Source: Candidatus Methanomethylophilaceae archaeon
Lineage (GTDB): Archaea; Thermoplasmatota; Thermoplasmata; Methanomassiliicoccales; Methanomethylophilaceae
Length of the DNA: 5,219 nucleotides
Direction: 5' to 3'
NCBI GenBank assembly: GCA_016296195.1
Contig: JAEDJU010000102.1
Span: 1-5,219 of the forward strand
A program made the position numbers and the translations under genes. A model generated the notes under the pieces. It did not search any database, was not told the DNA's origin, and saw only the letters and a list, made by a program, of their open reading frames with translations. Shown here piece by piece: positions 1 to 4,518 of the stretch (the stretch's first letter is position 1; every line of letters begins with the position of its first letter).

Positions 1-55
1 CCGACACATGTGAACAGTAGTTCCATCCGATGCAGACGATCTTTCCGGGACGCAT
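1..55 (-). CDS. Probable FAH-family hydrolase/isomerase, N-terminal fragment (runs off left edge)
   Basis: Reading leftward from an ATG at 55-53, the frame stays open to the window edge and gives 18 residues, MRPGKIVCIGWNYCSHVS. The pattern 'GKIVCIGxNYxxHV' matches the start of the catalytic domain of fumarylacetoacetate hydrolase family proteins (FAHD1, 2-hydroxyhepta-2,4-diene-1,7-dioate isomerase, acylpyruvase). In that family it appears as 'KIVCVGRNYxDHxxE'. Starting directly at this motif would make it the short, single-domain form of about 200 residues. Members are cytosolic metal-dependent enzymes acting on beta-dicarbonyl or oxo-acid substrates; the substrate here cannot be told. A TATA box about 27 nt upstream and the lack of a Shine-Dalgarno site suggest a leaderless transcript, separate from rlmE 81 bp upstream. 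Only 18 residues are visible, so the family call rests on one motif, and the metal ligands (Glu/Glu/Asp) lie outside the window. Confidence 0.6.
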   Translation of the reverse strand, partial: MRPGKIVCIGWNYCSHVS

Positions 56-78
56 GGGTGCGCCATACCGATGTCGAC

Positions 79-89
79 CTTATATTATA
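79..89 (-). promoter_or_regulatory. Archaeal TATA box for the FAH-family gene
   Basis: The minus strand reads TATAATATAAG. Its core ATATAAG (85-79) is centred about 27 nt before the ATG at 55, the distance expected between box A and the transcription start in archaea. The transcript would begin at or a few bases before the ATG. No purine-rich ribosome site lies in the gap. Confidence 0.5.
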
Positions 90-110
90 CGGACGGAGAC
101 GGGTGATAGG

Positions 111-137
111 GAAAAATCACGGATTGTGAATAGTGAT
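111..137 (-). terminator. Weak hairpin plus T-run downstream of rlmE
   Basis: On the minus strand the rlmE stop codon runs into ATCAC/GTGAT arms (5 bp; 133-137 pairing with 116-120, 12-nt loop), followed at once by a run of five T (116-112). The stem is short and AT-rich, so the T-run is the stronger signal; archaeal RNA polymerase can stop on such runs alone. A separate TATA box for the next gene supports a transcript boundary here. Confidence 0.4.
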
Positions 138-823
138 CAGATGAATCCGCCCTTGGCCTTGAACTCGGGCTTCTTCTCCTCCACCTGTGGCTGCCTGAGC
201 TTGATGTTGGTCTTGCCGTAGAATCCCTGGGAGATGACATAGACCTCGGACGAGGTGTCCCTCGAGGCATCGGGGGAATGGACCTTCACTGACTGGAACC
301 TCTTCTCCAACTCATCGATGAGACTCTGGAACATGTCGCCCATGAAGACCTTCATGACCATCTTGCCCTCCTTCTTGAGGATACGGTCGCAGACGTCGAC
401 AGCATACATGCAAAGATTGATGGACCTGGCATGGTCCATAGAATAATGTCCGGTGATGTTGGGCGCCATGTCCGAGAGGACCACATCCGCCTTCCCTCCG
501 AACCTGCGGAGAAGCTCCAGCATGGTGCTGTCCTCGGTGATGTCGCCCACGAAGGTCTCGACCCCATCTAAGGGCTTGATGTACCTGAGATCGACACCGA
601 TAACCTTCCCTCCGGGCCATGTGCGCTCCTGTGCCACCTGCAGCCAACCACCGGGACATGCTCCGAGGTCGACGACCGCGTCGCCCTCCTTGAAGATCCC
701 GAACCTGTTGTCGATCTGGATAAGTTTGAAGGATGCCCTGGAGCGGTAGTTCAGCTTCTTGGCGAGCTTGTAGTAGTGCTCGTTCCTCCTCTCCGCCACC
801 CAGCGGTCGTGCAGGTCTGCCAT
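137..823 (-). CDS. rlmE: 23S rRNA (uridine-2'-O-)-methyltransferase RlmE (FtsJ/RrmJ)
   Basis: This is a 228-residue S-adenosylmethionine-dependent methyltransferase. By homology to E. coli RrmJ (209 aa) it methylates the ribose of U2552 (E. coli numbering) in the A-loop of 23S rRNA, late in large-subunit assembly. The SAM-binding motif I is DLGACPGGW (residues 52-60). The catalytic K-D-K-E tetrad is complete: K33 in RASFKL, D118 in LSDMAPN, K158 in MVMKVF and E193 in SSEVYVI. The RNA-contacting start 'YRSRASFKL' is also typical. The frame is open upstream for 91 more codons, but those residues are low-complexity antisense to the MATE gene. The ATG at 823 matches the family N-terminus and sits 25 nt from a TATA box. 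The C-terminus ends in a K/E-rich tail of about 20 residues (208-228). It lacks the TRAM domain that some archaeal RlmE proteins carry. The gene stands alone, divergent from the MATE gene. Confidence 0.95.
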   Translation of the reverse strand: MADLHDRWVAERRNEHYYKLAKKLNYRSRASFKLIQIDNRFGIFKEGDAVVDLGACPGGWLQVAQERTWPGGKVIGVDLRYIKPLDGVETFVGDITEDSTMLELLRRFGGKADVVLSDMAPNITGHYSMDHARSINLCMYAVDVCDRILKKEGKMVMKVFMGDMFQSLIDELEKRFQSVKVHSPDASRDTSSEVYVISQGFYGKTNIKLRQPQVEEKKPEFKAKGGFI

Positions 824-844
824 GGATGTTTCGTATCGGTCCCG

Positions 845-854
845 CTTATATATT
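845..854 (-). promoter_or_regulatory. TATA box for rlmE (leaderless start)
   Basis: The minus strand reads AATATATAAG, a near-consensus archaeal box A. Its ATATAAG core is centred 25 nt from the A of the rlmE ATG at 823, so transcription should begin at about the start codon. No Shine-Dalgarno sequence is present between the box and the ATG. Confidence 0.6.
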
Positions 855-889
855 GATGTCGAGGAGAGAAAAGGTACCGAGAGGTTGCA

Positions 890-897
890 CATATATC
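890..897 (+). promoter_or_regulatory. TATA box for the MATE gene
   Basis: The AT-rich element CATATATC has its ATATAT core at 891-896, about 24 nt before the ATG at 918 and 39 nt before the ATG at 933. The spacing fits a leaderless transcript beginning at 918, or a leader of about 15 nt for the 933 start. It lies about 40 bp from the rlmE TATA box on the other strand. Confidence 0.5.
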
Positions 898-906
898 GAT
901 AGATAT
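893..906. promoter_or_regulatory. Inverted repeat between TATA box and MATE start; possible operator
   Basis: ATATC-GATA-GATAT is a perfect 5-bp inverted repeat around a 4-bp spacer. It overlaps the right half of the MATE TATA box and ends about 12 bp before the ATG at 918. A protein bound here would block promoter use. The repeat is short and AT-rich, so chance is a fair alternative, and no regulator gene is seen nearby. Confidence 0.2.
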
Positions 907-917
907 TAACGTGACCC

Positions 918-2309
918 ATGTCTGGGGGGTCCATGGCTGAAGAGACGGAGGGCACCCGGCTTCTACGTGGTGACCAGAGGAAGGGCATCATAGCGATGGC
1001 GATACCCATCGGGGTCGCACTCCTGTTCCAACAACTGAACAACATCATCGACAGTCTGTGGATGTCCGACCTCGGAGGGGATGCCCTAGCAGCCATCGGT
1101 ATCGTCTATCCGATCTTCAAGGCGCTCACCGGGATAGGAATAGGGTTGGGGATCGGAGTTTCGGCATCCATCGCCCGCAACATAGGGAGGGGTGACCACG
1201 ACACCGCCAACAGGTCCGCCGCAAGCGGAGTTGTGCTGGCGTTCGTGTTCAGTCTATTCATGGTCCCGATACTCCTGATAACAGCCGAACCATGCATGTC
1301 CCTACTAGGTGCGGGGGATGCCATGGAGGAGTGCCTGGATTACGCCACGCCCCTGTACGTCTCGAGTTTCTTCATCGTCCTCAGCGGTGTGATGTCCGGT
1401 ATGCTCCGCGGAGAAGGAGCGGCCAAACGCTCCATGGAGATCCAGGTCCTCGGAGTAATAGTGAACATGATCCTGGATCCGATATTCATCTTCGGTCTTG
1501 GAATGGGCGTGCAGGGTGCCGCATGGGCAACCGTCATAGCGTTCGTATCATCGTCCGTCCTGGCAGGATACTGGTACGCCAAGGGCAAGAACATGTACGT
1601 GGACATGTCCCGCTCCGATTTCAAACCGAACAAGACAGTTTTCAAGGATGTCCTGTCCGTCGGAGGACCTCAGTCCCTCGAGCTTGCGGTGACATATCTG
1701 TTCAACCTGTTCGTGTACGCGATGGTCATAAGCTGCTGCGGAACCGACATGCTGGGCCTGTTCGGATCCTCGTGGAGGCTGGTGAGCATGCTCCTGATAA
1801 TCACCCAGGCCATGTCATCCGCCATGGTGGCGGTGTGCTCCGCCAAAATCGGGATGGGGAGGTACGACCAGGTCAAGGACGCCTTCAGGTACACCGTGAC
1901 GGTGACATTCGCAGTGACCGTGGTGATGGCGATCATCCAGGTCCTGGCCGCAGACCTGATCTCGACCGCCTACACGCATTCGGACGACCTCACCTACCTC
2001 CACGATGACATGAAGGTCATGCTGTACTACTTCTCGCTATTCCTGCCCGTGATGTCCTTCGTATACACGGGATCGGCTCTGCTGCAGGCATTGAAGAAAT
2101 CTTCGGGGGCGATGGTGAACTCCCTCTGCAGGAACCTCCTGTATTGCGGATCGAGCTGGGTGGCGGCGACGTTCGTGGGGACGATGTCGTCCATCCTCTG
2201 GGCCGTGGTCCTGACCCAGTTCACCGGCGGTATCGCGATGCTGCTGCAGGCCGTCATCGGACTGAAACGCACGATGCCGGGTGCTACCACCGCAGAAAGG
2301 ATAGAATAA
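918..2309 (+). CDS. MATE-family multidrug/cation antiporter
   Basis: This 463-residue integral membrane protein has about twelve hydrophobic segments (roughly 23-45, 56-82, 102-122, 143-163, 173-195, 200-218, 250-272, 284-308, 327-349, 368-391, 403-421, 425-448), the usual MATE length and topology. It exports cationic compounds or metabolites in exchange for Na+ or H+. The family signature after the fourth helix is clear: MLRGEGAAKRSMEI, then NMILDPIFIFGLGMGVQGAAWATVIA (read in two parts, residues 162-174 and 183-208). D45 in helix 1 and D187 in helix 5 sit where archaeal DinF-subfamily transporters such as P. furiosus MATE carry cation-linked acids (D41, D184). The substrate is unknown. The start is uncertain: ATG 918 fits leaderless transcription, while ATG 933 has GGGGGGT just upstream; the two differ by five residues (MSGGS). 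The Dus gene follows after 22 bp on the same strand. Confidence 0.93.
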   Translation: MSGGSMAEETEGTRLLRGDQRKGIIAMAIPIGVALLFQQLNNIIDSLWMSDLGGDALAAIGIVYPIFKALTGIGIGLGIGVSASIARNIGRGDHDTANRSAASGVVLAFVFSLFMVPILLITAEPCMSLLGAGDAMEECLDYATPLYVSSFFIVLSGVMSGMLRGEGAAKRSMEIQVLGVIVNMILDPIFIFGLGMGVQGAAWATVIAFVSSSVLAGYWYAKGKNMYVDMSRSDFKPNKTVFKDVLSVGGPQSLELAVTYLFNLFVYAMVISCCGTDMLGLFGSSWRLVSMLLIITQAMSSAMVAVCSAKIGMGRYDQVKDAFRYTVTVTFAVTVVMAIIQVLAADLISTAYTHSDDLTYLHDDMKVMLYYFSLFLPVMSFVYTGSALLQALKKSSGAMVNSLCRNLLYCGSSWVAATFVGTMSSILWAVVLTQFTGGIAMLLQAVIGLKRTMPGATTAERIE

Positions 2310-2310
2310 T
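2301..2310 (+). promoter_or_regulatory. Possible weak TATA-like element before the Dus gene
   Basis: ATAGAATAAT at the very end of the MATE gene is centred about 26 nt before the Dus ATG at 2332, the same spacing as the stronger boxes in this window. The Dus start has no Shine-Dalgarno site, so an internal leaderless promoter is possible. The match to box A is poor, and read-through from the MATE promoter is equally plausible. Confidence 0.25.
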
Positions 2311-2331
2311 CGGCCATTGTTGCTCCAAAGC

Positions 2332-3357
2332 ATGTGGAGGATCGGAGACCTATCGATTCCTGGGCCCGTGGTTCTGGGCCCCATGTCGGGATACACCTTC
2401 GACAGCTACCGCAGGTTCATGGAACCGTTCGGAGCGGATGTGCTGGTCACCGAGATGACCTCCTGCATGGGGATAGTGTACGGACAGGAGAGGACTGAGG
2501 GTTACCTGGACTTCGAACCGACAGGGATCACAGGTATACAGCTCTTCGGATGCAAGCCTGATGCCATGGCGAAGGCCGCCATGATGGCCCTGGAAGTCAA
2601 TCCGGGAATAAGCTTCTTCGACATCAACATGGGATGCCCCGTTCCGAAGGTCGTCCGCAACGGCTCGGGATCCGCACTGATGAGGGACCCGAAAAAGTGC
2701 GGGGAGATCGTGAAAGCCATGAAAAATACCGTCGATGTCCCGATCACCGTCAAGATGCGCTTGGGACAGAGCTCCGAGGAGCTGAACTTCCACGATGTGA
2801 TGGACGAAACGATATCAGCGGGAGCGGATGTGGTCACCATCCACGCCAGGACCAGGAGGGAGAGATACACAGGAAGGCCCCATTGGGACATGCTCGAAGG
2901 TATCCGCAGGGAGATGTCCGTGCCCCTGGTGGTCTCAGGGAACATCTACACCGCCGAGGACGCATCCCATGCCATGGACATCACCGGTGCCGAGGGAGTC
3001 ATGGTCGCCAGGGGCGGAGTGGGAAATCCCTTCCTGCTCACCCAGATCCAACACATGTCACGCGGTGAACCGATACCACCGAATCCGACCCTGAGGGAGC
3101 AGACCGCATGGTGCAAAGAGCTAACGGACATGGTGATCGAGGACAAAGGCTTCGACCAGGGGATCGCGAAGATGCGCAGCATCGCACCCAAGTTCATCTC
3201 CGGGGTCCAGGACTGCAGGGAGTACCGCAGGAGGATCGCCAGGGAAATGAAGGACAGGGAGAGCCTCTTCAGGATCCTGGACGACGTGGATGCCGACATG
3301 GGCGACGTGAGGATCATGTCATACGGTGTCACCGATGATGCCGATACCGACCTCTGA
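2332..3357 (+). CDS. tRNA-dihydrouridine synthase, DusB/NifR3-like
   Basis: This 341-residue FMN enzyme reduces specific uridines in tRNA D-loops to dihydrouridine using NAD(P)H. The TIM-barrel Dus domain covers about residues 1-240: FMN-site GPMSGYT (16-22), TEMTSCMGIVYG (40-51), catalytic Cys102 in DINMGCPVPKV, K141 in VKMRLG, H171 in TIHARTR, phosphate-site VSGNI (201-205), and VARGGVGNPF (225-234). The helical tRNA-binding domain follows (about 255-320), with the DusB-like pattern AKMRSIAPKFISGVQDCREY. Where E. coli DusB has NGDI this protein has SGNI. The ATG at 2332 gives the family N-terminus (MWRIGDLSI, compare MKIG...L). A TTG at 2317 would add five residues (MLLQS) and is less likely. 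It probably shares a transcript with the MATE gene, though the functions are unrelated. The exact tRNA position modified cannot be told. Confidence 0.93.
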   Translation: MWRIGDLSIPGPVVLGPMSGYTFDSYRRFMEPFGADVLVTEMTSCMGIVYGQERTEGYLDFEPTGITGIQLFGCKPDAMAKAAMMALEVNPGISFFDINMGCPVPKVVRNGSGSALMRDPKKCGEIVKAMKNTVDVPITVKMRLGQSSEELNFHDVMDETISAGADVVTIHARTRRERYTGRPHWDMLEGIRREMSVPLVVSGNIYTAEDASHAMDITGAEGVMVARGGVGNPFLLTQIQHMSRGEPIPPNPTLREQTAWCKELTDMVIEDKGFDQGIAKMRSIAPKFISGVQDCREYRRRIAREMKDRESLFRILDDVDADMGDVRIMSYGVTDDADTDL

Positions 3358-3376
3358 CTGTCTTCTCTGGCGCGAA

Positions 3377-3386
3377 CCATAATATC
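3377..3386 (+). promoter_or_regulatory. Weak TATA-like element before purM
   Basis: ACCATAATAT is the only AT-rich stretch in the 60-bp gap between the Dus gene and purM. It is centred about 36 nt before the purM ATG, which would give a start site near 3403-3408, at or inside the Shine-Dalgarno sequence. A leader that short would weaken ribosome binding, so purM may instead be read through from upstream. The box is imperfect. Confidence 0.3.
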
Positions 3387-3403
3387 CCCCAACCCGTTCG
3401 GGA

Positions 3404-3409
3404 AGGTGA
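3404..3409 (+). promoter_or_regulatory. Shine-Dalgarno site that fixes the purM start
   Basis: AGGTGA, a strong complement to the 3' end of 16S rRNA, lies 8 nt before the ATG at 3418. It selects that ATG over the in-frame GTG at 3406, which lies inside the site itself. This is the only clear ribosome site at a gene start in the window. Confidence 0.75.
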
Positions 3410-3417
3410 GGATCGAA

Positions 3418-4434
3418 ATGAGCGGATGGACCTACGCGAAATCGGGAGTCAACATCGACCAGAAATCCAGTGCTATCAAGGCCCTGGTAGACGAACTCGG
3501 CTACAAGAGGGACGGGATCGGACAGGCCGTCCGCATGTCCGGACTTTTCGCGAGCCTGATCGACTTCGGGGACATGTACATCACCATGGCCACCGACGGG
3601 GTCGGATCCAAGCTCATGATCGCCGAGGCCCTGAACAAATGGGACACAGTCGGTATCGACTGCATCGCGATGAACGTCAACGACACCATCTGCGTCAATG
3701 CCGAGCCCACATCCTTCGTGGACTACATCGCCATCGACAAGCCCAACGAGGAGATCACCAAGGAGATCGGAATCGGACTCCAGAAGGGTGCTGAGCTCTC
3801 CAACATGGAGATCGTGGGTGGGGAGATCGCGGTCCTTCCCGAGATCATCAACGGCGTGGACCTCTCCGGTACCTGCCTCGGATACGTGAAGAAGGACAAC
3901 ATCATCACCGGTGACAAATGCGAGGAGGGCGACCTCATCATCTCCCTCAGGTCCTCCGGAATCCACTCCAACGGACTGACCCTTGCCAGGAAGGTCGTCG
4001 AGGCGAACAACATCGCATGGACCGACAAGGTCTCCGGACTCTCCAAGAGCATCGGGGAGGAGCTCCTCACACCCACCGAGATCTATGTGAGGCAGGTCCT
4101 CGAGATCACCGCCAACCACACCGTCCACGGACTCGTCGACATCACCGGAGGCGGACTCAGGAACATCCTCCGCATGAGACAGGGACTGAAGTACGTCATC
4201 AGCGACCCCGTAAAGCCCGCACCCATCTTCCAGAAGATCCAGGAGATGGGAGAGGTCGAGGACAAGGAGATCTACCAGACCCTCAACATGAGCATGGGAT
4301 TCACCATCATCGCACCCGCGGACGATGCCGAGGAGATCGCATCCAAGTACCCCAACGCGGACATCGTCGGTCGCGTGGAGAAGGGTGCCGGGGTTCTCCT
4401 CGAGCCCGGGAACATCCTGTACGATCACTACTGA
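3418..4434 (+). CDS. purM: Phosphoribosylformylglycinamidine cyclo-ligase (AIR synthetase)
   Basis: This is a complete 338-residue PurM. It closes the imidazole ring of FGAM with ATP to give 5-aminoimidazole ribotide, step five of de novo purine synthesis, in the cytosol as a homodimer. Signatures in order: YAKSGVNID (6-14), DGVGSKL (60-66; usual DGVGTKL), GIDCIAMNVNDTICVNAEP (79-97), the ATP-site GGEIAVLPE (134-142; usual GGETAEMP), SGIHSNGLTLARK (180-192), DITGGGLRNI (241-250) and NMSMGFTIIAP (290-300). The length is normal for the family and nothing is missing. The ATG at 3418 has an AGGTGA ribosome site 8 nt upstream and gives the family N-terminus. Codon use is strikingly biased: isoleucine is almost always ATC, and TTA, CTA and TCA do not occur, unlike the MATE gene, which uses ATA freely. 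That points to high expression. It is the last gene before a strong terminator. Confidence 0.97.
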   Translation: MSGWTYAKSGVNIDQKSSAIKALVDELGYKRDGIGQAVRMSGLFASLIDFGDMYITMATDGVGSKLMIAEALNKWDTVGIDCIAMNVNDTICVNAEPTSFVDYIAIDKPNEEITKEIGIGLQKGAELSNMEIVGGEIAVLPEIINGVDLSGTCLGYVKKDNIITGDKCEEGDLIISLRSSGIHSNGLTLARKVVEANNIAWTDKVSGLSKSIGEELLTPTEIYVRQVLEITANHTVHGLVDITGGGLRNILRMRQGLKYVISDPVKPAPIFQKIQEMGEVEDKEIYQTLNMSMGFTIIAPADDAEEIASKYPNADIVGRVEKGAGVLLEPGNILYDHY

Positions 4435-4442
4435 TCCATAAT

Positions 4443-4474
4443 GACGGGGGAGACCCCGTCCATCCATTTCTTTT
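4443..4474 (+). terminator. purM terminator: 7-bp stem, GAGA tetraloop, T-rich tail
   Basis: GACGGGG (4443-4449) and CCCCGTC (4454-4460) form a perfect GC-rich stem closed by a GAGA (GNRA-type) loop. The T-rich stretch TTTCTTTT follows at 4467-4474. It begins 9 bp after the purM stop codon and is oriented for plus-strand transcripts. Confidence 0.75.
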
Positions 4475-4476
4475 AT

Positions 4477-4502
4477 GAAGAGAAACCCGCCCCGTAGGGC
4501 GG
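4477..4502 (-). terminator. Terminator of the minus-strand gene: 6-bp stem, UACG tetraloop
   Basis: On the minus strand CCGCCC (4502-4497), loop TACG (4496-4493) and GGGCGG (4492-4487) form a perfect stem with a C-UACG-G loop, a member of the very stable UNCG class. GTTTCTCTTC follows at 4486-4477. It lies 17 bp after the stop codon of the minus-strand gene at 4519. Confidence 0.7.
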
Positions 4503-4518
4503 AAAGATGTTTCGATGT

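Noticed and set aside
30..221. Plus-strand open frame of 63 codons across the gap and the 3' end of rlmE
   Set aside because: It overlaps the conserved end of rlmE and the FAH gene start, has no ribosome site or suitably spaced TATA box, and its product is low in recognisable pattern.
836..880. TCGGT ... ACCGA inverted pair in the divergent promoter region
   Set aside because: The arms are 5 bp and 35 bp apart, with no symmetry around either promoter. Chance occurrence is likely.
824..1096. Extension of rlmE upstream to an ATG at 1096
   Set aside because: The extra 91 residues are antisense to the conserved N-terminus of the MATE transporter, match nothing in RlmE, and would run through both promoters. 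The ATG at 823 fits the family start and the TATA spacing.
3391..3402. CCC-GTTC-GGG mini-hairpin just before the purM ribosome site, considered as a regulatory or riboswitch element
   Set aside because: The stem is only 3 bp and the gap before purM is too short (60 bp) for a purine riboswitch aptamer; no conserved aptamer pattern is visible.
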